The position numbers and the translations under genes were made by a program. The notes under the pieces are model-generated. The model was not told the origin of the DNA. It searched no databases and saw only the letters and a list, made by a program, of their open reading frames with translations. Of a stretch of DNA of 64,000 nt, positions 44,384-53,262 are shown one piece after another; position 1 is the stretch's first letter, and each line of letters starts with the position of its first letter. The DNA comes from Bradyrhizobium prioriisuperbiae (lineage in GTDB: Bacteria; Pseudomonadota; Alphaproteobacteria; Rhizobiales; Xanthobacteraceae): positions 310,001 to 374,000 of the forward strand of contig NZ_CP135921.1 of NCBI RefSeq assembly GCF_032397745.1, given 5' to 3'.

Positions 44384-45163
44384 TCAAGCGGCCGCTCGTT
44401 TTCCAAGGAGGTGGGCGCAGCCCATCAACACGACCGTCAGCACGATGGTCAGGGTTGAGACCGCTGCGATGGTTGGCTCGATCTGATAGAGCAGATCGTC
44501 CCACATGCGGCGCGGCAGCGTGACCGCGCCGGAGCCGGATATGAAGAGCGCAACGACCAGCTCATCGAACGATGTGATGAAGGCGAACAGGGCGCCGACG
44601 AGAACGCCGGGGCGGATCAGTGGCAGCGTGATCTGGAAAAAAGTGCCGATGGGTGTGGCGCCGAGGCTAAGCGCCGCCTGCCCCAGGCGGGGGTCGATGC
44701 CCGCGAGGCTGGCGTTCACGCTGGTGACGACGAAAGGCACCGCAAGACAGGTATGGGCGAAGATCAGGCCGGCCGGCGTGCCGACCAAGCCGTAACGGGC
44801 GAAGGCGTAGTAGATGCCGATGGCCACGACGATGACCGGCACGATCAACGGCGAGAGGATCAGCGCAGAGGCCAGAACGCGGAGTGCTTTGGGCAGGCGG
44901 GCGATGCCAACCGCTGCCAGCGTACCGAGTAGCGTCGCCAGCACGACCACGGAGGCTGCGACCCAGAGGCTGAGCCAGGTCGAGCGCAACCAATCGTCGC
45001 TGGCGAAATAGACGCTGTACCAGCGCAACCCGAAGGCCGGCGGTGGAAACGTCAGGTAGGTCGCCGAAGAAAACGAGACCACCATCACGACGACGATGGG
45101 CAAGGCGAGGAACATGAGGATGAGGCCTACGAGCATCGCCGGCAGCACGCGGGCGACTGTCAT
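44384..45163 (-). CDS. ABC transporter permease, PotC/YdcV type
   Basis: 259 residues from the ATG at 45163, which overlaps the upstream permease stop (ATGA-type). Six helices begin at AMLVGLILMFLALPIVVVMVV. The FPPPAFGLRWYSVYF segment after helix 1 and the EAA-like loop DPRLGQAALSLGATPIGTFF are typical of spermidine/putrescine-class permeases. It is the last gene of a minus-strand operon of binding protein, ATPase and two permeases within the genomic island. Confidence 0.9.
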   Translation of the reverse strand: MTVARVLPAMLVGLILMFLALPIVVVMVVSFSSATYLTFPPPAFGLRWYSVYFASDDWLRSTWLSLWVAASVVVLATLLGTLAAVGIARLPKALRVLASALILSPLIVPVIVVAIGIYYAFARYGLVGTPAGLIFAHTCLAVPFVVTSVNASLAGIDPRLGQAALSLGATPIGTFFQITLPLIRPGVLVGALFAFITSFDELVVALFISGSGAVTLPRRMWDDLLYQIEPTIAAVSTLTIVLTVVLMGCAHLLGKRAAA

Positions 45164-46068
45164 CGTGCGCTCGTTCGGAGCGTATGGCCGACACCAGGCA
45201 GCCGATAGAAAGCCGCGATGATGGCGAGCGCCGTTGCCAGCAGCAGGACCGAAAGCGTCGCTGCATAGGCCCAGTTGAGCTGATCGACCTGTTGGGCGAT
45301 CAGCATCGATAGCGTGATCTCGCGCGTGCCGCCGACCATGGCCGGCGTGATGTAGAAGCCCAGCGCCAGCACGAATACCAGCAGCACGCCGGCGGCGACG
45401 CCCGGCATGGAGAGCGGCAGCGTTATCTGCCGAAAGGTCGCCCACGGCGTGGCGCCCAGCCCGGACGCCGCGCGCGCCAGCGACGGATCGATCTGTCGGA
45501 GCGCATTGGCGATCGGGAGAACCATGTAGGGCAGCAGGATGTGAACCATCGCGATCTGGGTCGCCAGCGGCGTATTGAGGATGCGCAACGGCTGGTCGAT
45601 CACGCCTGCCGCGAGCAGCGCCTCATTGATGAGGCCGTGCCGGCCCAACAGCACCATCCAGGCGTAGCTGCGGACCAACACGCTGGTCCAGAATGGCAGC
45701 AGGACCAGGAACAGGATCACCGGCGCGTAGCGCGGCGCGCGCACCAGCGAGAGAGCGACGGGATAGCCCAGCAGCAGCGCCGCCGCGGTGACGGTCAACG
45801 ACGTGTAGAGCGTGTTCGAGAAGACTTTCAGGAACACCGTGTCGCCGGTCAGGGAGGCATAATGCAACAGCGTCCAGTTGGGATCGTTGACGCTGCGCAT
45901 CAACATCGACAGCACCGGCAATGCATAGAACACGAGCATGAACAGCAGAAGCGGTGCCGCCAGCAGCAGCGGCATGACCGGCCGCCAGGACAGCCGCCAG
46001 GGCAGCCGCACGCCGCTCTGCCGCGTGGCGGCCAGTCCTTCGAAACGGATTTCGACCCCCTCAGACAA
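45160..46068 (-). CDS. ABC transporter permease, PotB/YdcU type
   Basis: About 302 residues if the TTG at 46068 is used, overlapping the ATPase stop; alternatives are an ATG at 45975, at the beginning of helix 1, or an ATG at 46137. No good ribosome site decides. Helix 1 is LLLAAPLLLFMLVFYALPVL, followed by the periplasmic loop and the EAA-like region DPSLARAASGLGATPWATF. It pairs with the PotC-type permease to form the channel. Confidence 0.88.
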   Translation of the reverse strand: MSEGVEIRFEGLAATRQSGVRLPWRLSWRPVMPLLLAAPLLLFMLVFYALPVLSMLMRSVNDPNWTLLHYASLTGDTVFLKVFSNTLYTSLTVTAAALLLGYPVALSLVRAPRYAPVILFLVLLPFWTSVLVRSYAWMVLLGRHGLINEALLAAGVIDQPLRILNTPLATQIAMVHILLPYMVLPIANALRQIDPSLARAASGLGATPWATFRQITLPLSMPGVAAGVLLVFVLALGFYITPAMVGGTREITLSMLIAQQVDQLNWAYAATLSVLLLATALAIIAAFYRLPGVGHTLRTSAR

Positions 46069-47152
46069 GGATCGTATCCGCGACCGACCAAGCGATCTCC
46101 GTCCGCTCGCCGACCGCGCGGCGCCGGATCGCCGCACTCGACGGTTCCTTCAGCACCATCGCGGTGCCGTCGCGTGCCTGCAACATGTAGCGGCAGCGTT
46201 CGCCGGCAAACACCGCCTCGGTCACGGTGACGCTGAGACGGTTCTGCGGCGCGGTCGAAGCAAAGGCGCCGTCGGCGAAACGGATACGCTCCGGACGCGT
46301 CGTCAGCATGACCTTCTCGCCGGTGGCGGGCCGGCCGGGACACAAAGCACGGACGATGGCCCCTTCGCACTCGGCCACCACGACATCGTCCTCGATGCCG
46401 CGCACGATGGCCGGGAGGAAATTCGACTCGCCGAGGAAGGAGGCAACGAAACGACTGCCCGGCCGGTCATACAGATCCTCGGGCCGTCCGACCTGCGCCA
46501 CCAGCCCTCCGTTCATGACGGCGATACGGTCCGACATGGTGAGAGCCTCCTCCTGGTCGTGGGTGACATAGATGAAGGTGATGCCCAGATCGGCATGAAG
46601 GCGGCGCATCTCCAGCTGCAGGTTCTCGCGGAGCTGCTTGTCGAGCGCGCCCAAGGGTTCGTCCATCAGAAGAAGGCGCGGCTTGAACACGATGGCGCGC
46701 GCGAGAGCGACCCTCTGTTGCTGGCCACCGGACAATTGGCGCGGGTAGCGCTCACCATGGTCGGGCAATTGCATCAGCGCCAGCGCCTCGCGGACCAGCT
46801 TTTCCCGCTCGGCCTTGCCGACGCCGCGCTGCTTGAGCGGAAATCCGATATTGTCGGCAGCGGTGAGATGAGGAAACAGAGCGTAGTTCTGGAACACCAT
46901 GCCGATGTTGCGACGATAGGGCGGCATGGCGACGACCGACTTCCCGTCGATGGCGATGTCGCCGCCGGTCGGCGTCTCGAAGCCGGCGATCATCATCAAG
47001 GTCGTCGACTTGCCGGATCCGCTCGGTCCCAGCAGCGTCAGGAACTCGCCGGAGAGAATGTCCAGCGAAACGCCGGCCACCGCGGCCACGCGATCGTAGC
47101 GCCTTTCCAGGTTGCTGAGCGATACCGACGCGCCGCGGCCAGCCCCGGTCAT
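46061..47152 (-). CDS. ABC transporter ATP-binding protein, PotA type
   Basis: 363 residues from the ATG at 47152, just after the stop of the binding-protein gene; an ATG at 47173 is also possible. Walker A is GPSGSGKST, the Q-loop VFQNYALFPH, signature LSGGQQQRVALARAI, Walker B LLLMDEPLGALD and H-loop VTHDQEEAL. A C-terminal TOBE domain (about residues 280-360, AICPGRPATGE-like region through FAGERCRYML) is typical of polyamine and iron ATPases. Confidence 0.92.
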   Translation of the reverse strand: MTGAGRGASVSLSNLERRYDRVAAVAGVSLDILSGEFLTLLGPSGSGKSTTLMMIAGFETPTGGDIAIDGKSVVAMPPYRRNIGMVFQNYALFPHLTAADNIGFPLKQRGVGKAEREKLVREALALMQLPDHGERYPRQLSGGQQQRVALARAIVFKPRLLLMDEPLGALDKQLRENLQLEMRRLHADLGITFIYVTHDQEEALTMSDRIAVMNGGLVAQVGRPEDLYDRPGSRFVASFLGESNFLPAIVRGIEDDVVVAECEGAIVRALCPGRPATGEKVMLTTRPERIRFADGAFASTAPQNRLSVTVTEAVFAGERCRYMLQARDGTAMVLKEPSSAAIRRRAVGERTEIAWSVADTILV

Positions 47153-47157
47153 CGTCG

Positions 47158-48270
47158 TCAGCTCAGCAGCCATTTGTTGAAGCGACCAACGACCGTGTCG
47201 CGATTGTCGATCCACCAATCATAGTCATAGTTCACAAGCTGCGATCTGATGGCGGGGGCGCTGGGCAGCACGGCAAGCCGTTCGGGCGGGATGTAGTCGT
47301 TCGACTTGGCGTTGACCTGACCGTAGGGGATTCCGAAGGCGATGCGGGCCTGCGGAATCGCCATGGTCGAATAGGCTGCGAACTTCATCGCATTCGTGGC
47401 GTTCTTGGCGCCCTTGGGGATGCCCCAGGCGTCGCGCTTCATCAGCCCCTGATTCCAGCATATGGCGGCGGGAACGTTCGCCGCCTGCAGCGCAGCCATG
47501 CGGCCGTTCCAGACGGTTGTCATGGCGACCTCGCGGTCGGTCAGAAGCTGGATCGGCACGGCGCCGGTGTCCCACCATTTGACGACCGCCTTCTTGATCC
47601 CCTCGTAGCTTGCGAAAGCCTTGTCGATATCGAGCGGATAGAGCTTGTCGGCCGGCACGCCGGCCGCCATCAGGGCGAATTCCATCTCGGGCCAGCCGCC
47701 GGCGCCGGTGCCGCCCATGGCTCGGTCGCCGGGAAATTTCTTGGTGTCCCAGAAGTCTGCCCAGCCTTTAGGCGCGTCGCCCTTGAAGGCGTCGGTCCGA
47801 TAGCCCATCACCTGCGCCCACACCAGCATCTCGAGGCCGTATTCGAAGCGGTAGGCGGCGCCGACACCGTCATCGACCAGGGAATAGTCGATCTTCTCGA
47901 AGTAGTCGCCTTGCTTCTGCAGGTTCATGATCGAGCCGCGGCTGAGCTGGGCGATGTCCCATTCGACGTTGCCGGTCTCGACCATGGCCTTGATCTTGGT
48001 CGGGTTGGTGCCGGGAAAGGCATGCACCTTGATGCCGGACAACCTCTCGAACGGCTCGAAATAAGCCTTTTGCTGGGTCTCCTGCATCGTGCCGCCGAAG
48101 GTGGCGATGCGAACCTCGCCGCTGCCCTTCAGGATGTCGGGGATCGTGGTCTGCTCCGGCCACGCCGCCTCGGCGTGACCAGGGCGGATAAACGGCGCCG
48201 CAAGGCCTGCGCCCAGCAGACCGATTGCCGCGCGGCGATTGAATTTGGTCGGAGAACGATGATCGCGCAT
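47158..48270 (-). CDS. ABC transporter substrate-binding protein, PotD/spermidine-putrescine type
   Basis: 370 residues with a twin-arginine leader (FNRRAAIGLLGAGLAAPFI) cleaved near RPGHAEAAW. The family 1/PotD-like pattern includes RIATFGGTMQETQQKAYFEPF, WDIAQLSRGSIMNL, and YGLEMLVWAQVMGYRTDAF, then SNDYIPPERLAVLP near the end. It may bind a polyamine or another small cation or carboxylate. The co-located flavin monooxygenase hints that the ligand is a xenobiotic-like nitrogen or sulfur compound (inference). Confidence 0.9.
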   Translation of the reverse strand: MRDHRSPTKFNRRAAIGLLGAGLAAPFIRPGHAEAAWPEQTTIPDILKGSGEVRIATFGGTMQETQQKAYFEPFERLSGIKVHAFPGTNPTKIKAMVETGNVEWDIAQLSRGSIMNLQKQGDYFEKIDYSLVDDGVGAAYRFEYGLEMLVWAQVMGYRTDAFKGDAPKGWADFWDTKKFPGDRAMGGTGAGGWPEMEFALMAAGVPADKLYPLDIDKAFASYEGIKKAVVKWWDTGAVPIQLLTDREVAMTTVWNGRMAALQAANVPAAICWNQGLMKRDAWGIPKGAKNATNAMKFAAYSTMAIPQARIAFGIPYGQVNAKSNDYIPPERLAVLPSAPAIRSQLVNYDYDWWIDNRDTVVGRFNKWLLS

Positions 48271-48300
48271 GACGGCTTTCTGCCTTCCTGCTAGGGGTGA

Positions 48301-49617
48301 TCAGTACGCCAGAAGATTGTCGCGGAAATGCTTGTGCTCGTAGGCTTTGCGCATCAGGCCGCGATCCTGCAGCGCCGGCACCAGCCCGTCCTCGATCTCG
48401 GCGAGTGTGCGGCGGTTGACGTTGGGCATCGAGAACAGGAATCCGTCGCCGCCGACCTCCTGCATCACCTCGCCCATCTGTGCGGCGACGGCGTCGGGCG
48501 TGCCGCAGAGCTCGACCGACATGTCGACCGCATTGAAGCTCGCCATCGTCTCCCGGATCGAGCGCCCTTTCGCCATCAGGCGGTATTGCTCGAGATTTTG
48601 CTGATGGCCGTTGGTGGTCACATCATCGGGCAGCGGCTTGTCGAGATCGAACTTGCCGAAGTCGATATTGGTTACCTTGCCGAAATGCGCGAGCCGCTCA
48701 TCGATGCGCCCCAACGCGATGGCGGCCCGCTTCTTCCTGCGCTCCTGGGCGTCGGCCATGCTCTCGCCGAGAATCGGATTGATGAGATAGAGCACCTTGC
48801 AATCGGAAGGTTTGCGGCCGCATGCGATCATGTGCTTGTGCACGTCGTCGCGGTAGGCGCGCATCGCCTCGATGCCCTTGGTATGGACCACGATGGTGTC
48901 GGCATGGGCGGCGGCGAACTTGCGTCCGCGCGGCGAGCCGCCGGCCTGGGCGATCACGGGCCGGCCCTGCGGCGCCGGCCCCGAGTTGAGCGGGCCGCGC
49001 GTCTTGTAATACTTGCCGCTGTAATTGACGGCGTGGACCTTGGTGGGATCGACCAGTACGCCGCTCTTGCGGTCGGCGATGATGGCGCCCGGCTCCCACG
49101 AATCCCACAGGCCATTGCAGACCTCCATGTATTCGTCAGCCATGTCATAGCGCAGATCGTGCTCCGGCATGCCTGGCATGCCGAAGTTCATGGCCGCGAA
49201 GTCCGAACTGCCGGTGACGGCATTCCAGCCGATGCGCCCGCCCGACACCTGGTCGAGCGTCGCCACCAGGCGGGCAAGCAAATAGGGATGATAGGCATAT
49301 GTTCCAAAAGTAGGCACGATGCCGATGCGCGATGTCCCCTGCGTCATCAGCGCCGCCACCACCGACGGATCCTGACGCGGCACCGCGATGCCGTTCTTGA
49401 GATAGATGTCGGTCGAGCCACCGAAGCTCTCGCCGACGTAGGACGAATCTTCGAGCAGGATGTAGTCGAAGCAGGCTCGCTCGAGCGCGCGCGCCGCGTT
49501 CAGGAACAGCTCAGGCTCCATCCAGGTCTGGCCGATATGTCCGGTCCAGGACTCACCCCAGGCCTGCACGCTCGATCCCTGAAGGAACCAGGCCAAGTGA
49601 AATGGTTTGGTGGGCAT
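48301..49617 (-). CDS. LLM-class flavin-dependent monooxygenase, NtaA/SnaA/DszA type
   Basis: 438 residues of the two-component flavin monooxygenase family. Marks are HLAWFLQGSSVQAWGESW near the N-terminus, the YHPYLLARLVATLDQVSGGR segment with GWNAVTGSSDFAA, and QAGGSPRGRKFAAAHAD. Relatives oxidise nitrilotriacetate, EDTA, pristinamycin intermediates or dibenzothiophene sulfone with reduced FMN from a separate reductase. No flavin reductase is next to it. Placed 31 bp before the importer operon on the same strand, it probably degrades the imported compound. Confidence 0.92.
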   Translation of the reverse strand: MPTKPFHLAWFLQGSSVQAWGESWTGHIGQTWMEPELFLNAARALERACFDYILLEDSSYVGESFGGSTDIYLKNGIAVPRQDPSVVAALMTQGTSRIGIVPTFGTYAYHPYLLARLVATLDQVSGGRIGWNAVTGSSDFAAMNFGMPGMPEHDLRYDMADEYMEVCNGLWDSWEPGAIIADRKSGVLVDPTKVHAVNYSGKYYKTRGPLNSGPAPQGRPVIAQAGGSPRGRKFAAAHADTIVVHTKGIEAMRAYRDDVHKHMIACGRKPSDCKVLYLINPILGESMADAQERRKKRAAIALGRIDERLAHFGKVTNIDFGKFDLDKPLPDDVTTNGHQQNLEQYRLMAKGRSIRETMASFNAVDMSVELCGTPDAVAAQMGEVMQEVGGDGFLFSMPNVNRRTLAEIEDGLVPALQDRGLMRKAYEHKHFRDNLLAY

Positions 49618-50673
49618 CTCGGCTCCATAACCGCGATCAAGTTGCGGGATCGACCGAATGAACTAAGCAAATACTATGCCGACCTCCTATGCGTTGTAGT
49701 CGTGGAGGCTGGTAACAGCACTCCGGTCCCGTGTCTGGAGAGGCGGTCCGTCCCAATCGCTTCGGGTAGTTTTTGGAGCCCCGTGCGTGCCGAAAACTTA
49801 AGCTCGGGCATAGTGGCTGTGAAGTCCGTTCGGAATGGCGCGGTGCGCCTCACGTCGAGACACGGCGACCGAGACCGCTACCGCTTCTCCCCACACGATG
49901 CAAATCTGCGATATTTCCTCCGATCGTCCGCCTAAGCTCAGAAGCTTGTCGAACGGTAGATTCAAATCGGAGACTCGCAACCACCGATACCGACATACGC
50001 TGATCGTAGCCGTCTGAAGCAACAGTCCCCTGCGTCCCGAACGCAGTGAGCGACTTCTAGGCTATTGATCTTTCTTGGTGTGGTGATCCGCCGCGTCCAG
50101 CTTTGTTCACGGTCGTTTCACCCAATTCGTTGCGATTTCATTGCGGCCTTTCGCAACGAGAACGGCGTTCGCTGAGACATCGAGCGCGCGTGTGGCAACG
50201 GAGCCTGAGTAAGTTCAAAATCAAACCAATAGGTCCGCTCGGAAAGAGAAGCGTTCGCAGCGACTTCCAAATGGGCTCTAAACTCTACCCCCGAGCGTTG
50301 GTCTTTACGCAACAAGCTCAATGCCTTCAGTCTTGGCTGAGAAGGACCGGCCGAACATGGGAATGGCAGAATCAAAATCAGTTTGATTATTCAACGATTT
50401 CAAGGCGCGTTTGGAAGAAACAGCTCAAACGCCCTTCAGCAATATCAATAGCTTGGCCACCGTTTCCAAATGAAGCCGCCTTCGGATTGGAGTAATTCCC
50501 AAAGGCCGAGAGCGATAAGCCTACACGCGCCTCGCGCCGGCAATATAGACGCTTCAACGCGTGCTCGGAGCTCGGAGCCAACCCGCGTCGATTAGCAAGC
50601 AGGTACCGTGGAGAAGCGCGCACCGATCGCGCCTCCCCAACGGCAACGCGCCGCATTCGATCCAGCATTCGAT
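49618..50673. other. 1.06-kb stretch without a convincing gene
   Basis: The right part (about 50,200-50,520) is visibly richer in A+T than its neighbours. Short open frames exist on both strands, but none has a recognisable domain, a good ribosome site or consistent codon use. It holds the second copy of the 61-bp island repeat (49873-49933). It looks like debris of earlier insertions. Confidence 0.6.
49873..49933. repeat. Second copy of a 61-bp island repeat (first at 44187-44247)
   Basis: About 56 of 61 positions match the copy at 44187-44247, in direct orientation. The longest identical run covers the last 30 bases, ending CGATCGTCCGCCT. The pair encloses the importer operon and the flavin monooxygenase. 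Confidence 0.8.
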
Positions 50674-51388
50674 TTAAGAGGCCCGGGCGGTGACGGTCGG
50701 CTTGGCGCTTTGCTTCACCGCAGCCATCAGAGCCTTCGCGGCCGGGCCTGAGGAACCCGGATTTTGCCCCGTGATCAGCAAGCCGTCGCTGACCACGTGA
50801 ACTTCCCAGTTGCCCTTCTTCGAAAAGGTAGCGCCCAGCTTCAACATCTCGTCTTCGACAAGGAAAGGCACCACCTTGGTGAGGCCGACTTCTTCCTCCT
50901 CACCGTCGGTGAAGCCTGTAACCTCTTTTCCCTGAACCAGGGGCTTGCCGTCCGCCGTCTGGACATGACGCAGCGCACCCGTGGAGTGACATACGACTGC
51001 GATTGTCTTGCCGGCAGCCAGAAAAGATTCGATCAACTTGACGGAGTGCCTATCTTCAGCGAGATTCCACATTGGGCCATGCCCGCCCGGATAGAAAACG
51101 GTGTCGAAGTCTTCTTGCCTGACGCTGTCGAGGCGAACGGTCCTGTCGAGCTGGGCCTGCGCAACAGCATCCTTCTCAAACCGAAGCGTAAGGTCAGTGC
51201 GGAAAGTGGCCTCGTTGCTCTTGGGGTCGAGTGGGCGGCCGTCCGCCCTTCGGAGACGCGAGTGTCACCTCCACGCCGGCATCTTTGAAGACGTAGTAGG
51301 GAGCTGCAAGCTCCTCTAGCCAGAAGCCCGTCTTTCGCCCGGTGTTACCCAGCTGATCGTGGGATGTGATGACCATCAGTACTTTCAT
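50674..51388 (-). pseudogene. Type 1 glutamine amidotransferase (DJ-1/PfpI, HchA-like) with a frameshift
   Basis: The first 50 codons (MKVLMVITSHDQLGNTGRKT, then PYYVFKDAGVEVTLASP) and the rest (HGPMWNLAEDRHSVKLIESF, the nucleophile elbow AVVCHSTGAL) are in different frames. Reading PPLDPKSNEATF after removal of one base near 51232 restores a complete protein of about 237 residues. Intact homologues are glyoxalase III-like or chaperone-type enzymes. Part of the decaying end of the island; a sequencing error cannot be excluded. Confidence 0.85.
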
Positions 51389-51447
51389 GAGTGCCTCCTT
51401 TGGATGAATCGTTGATTGAATTTGTCAGACGAGGACAGCCTGATGGT

Positions 51448-51775
51448 CTACCGCTTCTGCTCCGGGCGCGTCTCAACCTCGTCGGCCTCATCCGAGTCCC
51501 GGATCAGCATCGCCGGTTCGTCGAACCCCTTGCGACTACTGTAGAACACAAGTGCCATCAGGCCGACACCAACGGCCAACGAAAAAAAAGACACCGAGCG
51601 CCATGGCAACGTAGCCCGACATCGGGACGTCCGCATTCGAGATCGTCCAGCCGAGATAGCCGATCACACCGGCGGCCACGAGCAGCAACACCAGAACAGC
51701 GACGACAAGCGATCCGCTAATCCTGTTGCCGGACGGATTTTCAATTCCAGCGTCCAATGGACGATTCCGCGTCAA
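51448..51775 (-). pseudogene. Small two-helix membrane protein with a frameshift in an A8 tract
   Basis: Upstream, residues 1-63 include the helix LVVAVLVLLLVAAGVIGYLG and YVAMALGVFF. The continuation SLAVGVGLMALVFYSSRKGF and the acidic tail are in another frame. The switch falls at a run of eight A (51582-51589, plus strand); seven would restore one frame of about 108 residues with two membrane helices. No function is known. The tract could equally be a sequencing error or a slippage site. Confidence 0.75.
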
Positions 51776-51920
51776 GGGAATAAACGATGATACCAGGAGA
51801 CCGAAAGGCCGAGACGAAACTCCACTTTCAATGCTTTCGCACGAAAGCCCGCGGATCGTTTGTTACGTGTCGTGAGAGCCCGTTAACAGTTGGGAGCAAA
51901 CCGCGGTGGCCGGACCAAGC

Positions 51921-53147
51921 TCAATGGTTCACACCTCCAACGAATGCTGTATCGAGCACGCTCCCAAACGGCACCCACGTGCGGCCATCGAACTGCACCA
52001 GCTGCATTTGCTCGATCGGTCGAAACTCCGTGGCACTCGTACCGATCGCGATACCAGGAAGCAGGACGGAATTGTGGTAGTTCACAAGCGAAGCTGCCTG
52101 ATGCATGATATTGGTCCGTGAAAGATCATCGCCGCATTGTCGCAGCACCTGCGCCAAGGTCTCGGCGGCCGCATATCCGAAGACTGCAGCGGAGTCGTCC
52201 TTGTCCCCATCGGGATAATACTTGTCCATGAATGACGACCACTCTTGCATTCCCGGATCGTTCCGCCATGTCGGATCGCCTGCATCCTTGAGAAACGCTG
52301 CAGAGATCACACCTGTCGCATTCTGAAGTCCGGCAGGCCTCAACGCATTGGCGATGGACGCCGATGCATTACCCAGGAGAAACACCGGGTGCCATCCGAT
52401 ATCGGCCGCTCGTCGAATGGCGAGCGCACCAATTGCCGGCGCTCCGTCAAACACCAGGATCTCCGCGCCCGAATCCCGCAGCACATCGATCTGTCGCTCG
52501 ATCGACTTGTCCGAAATGTCAAACGTCATGTCGACGACAATCCTGCTCGCTCCGTTACCCAGACTCTCCTCCAAACCTGAATACAGATCGCGTCCGAACT
52601 GATCGTTCTGCCAGAGCACCGCGATCGTTCGTCCCGGAAAATAAGCCTCGATGTAATTTGCGAAAATCTGTCCCTCGGCGCGAAAAGGCGGCTGCCAACC
52701 CATCGTCCAGGGAAAGGTCTTTGGCCTATCCCACTCCTAGTCTCCTGACGCGACAAACAGTTGCGGGATATTGTTCTCGTTCAAATAGGGATGTACGGCG
52801 AAATTGCCCGGCGTCCCGAACGATCCGAACATCAAAAGCACCTTGTCCTGCTCAACCAGTTTTCGCGTTTGTTCGATAGCGGTCCGAGGATCCGAACTGT
52901 CATCGTAGGAGATGAACCTGATCTTGCGACCGTTGATTCCACCGCGCGCGTTGATCATGTCAAAATAAGCGGCCTCGGCTTTTCCGATCGTGCCAAATCC
53001 AGCCAATGGCCCCGTGTATGGCATGATATTTCCGACGCGGATTTCAAAATCAGATGCGCTCGCATCGAGAACCGGGGCAGCCATCAGGAGGCCGCTCGTC
53101 CAGATCAACGTGGCAACCATCACAGCAATCCTCGCCACGATGAACAT
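51921..53147 (-). pseudogene. Branched-chain amino-acid-type ABC binding protein interrupted by an amber codon
   Basis: A single frame of about 408 codons is broken only by TAG at 52737-52739. Before it: signal peptide (VARIAVMVATLIWTSGLLMA), then IRVGNIMPYTGPLAGFGTIG and KLVEQDKVLLMFGSFGTPGN, typical of LivJ-like receptors. After it: EWDRPKTFPWTMGW, IAVLWQNDQFGRDL and AAETLAQVLRQCG. The stop falls in the short linker where relatives read ASGAxKW. No membrane components accompany it. Confidence 0.85.
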
Positions 53148-53262
53148 CGGCTGGTGTCCCAGTTGGAGTGATCCAAAAGCTGCTCCGATGACCGCGCTTT
53201 AGTCGTTCAACGACCATCGCTTGGCGATCTGATCAGGCGGGAGGATTCCCGGATAGGGCATA

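Noticed and set aside
50103..50495. A 130-codon plus-strand frame and two overlapping minus-strand frames
   Set aside because: No ribosome site, domain, signal or codon bias supports any of them. They lie in the AT-richer debris of the island.
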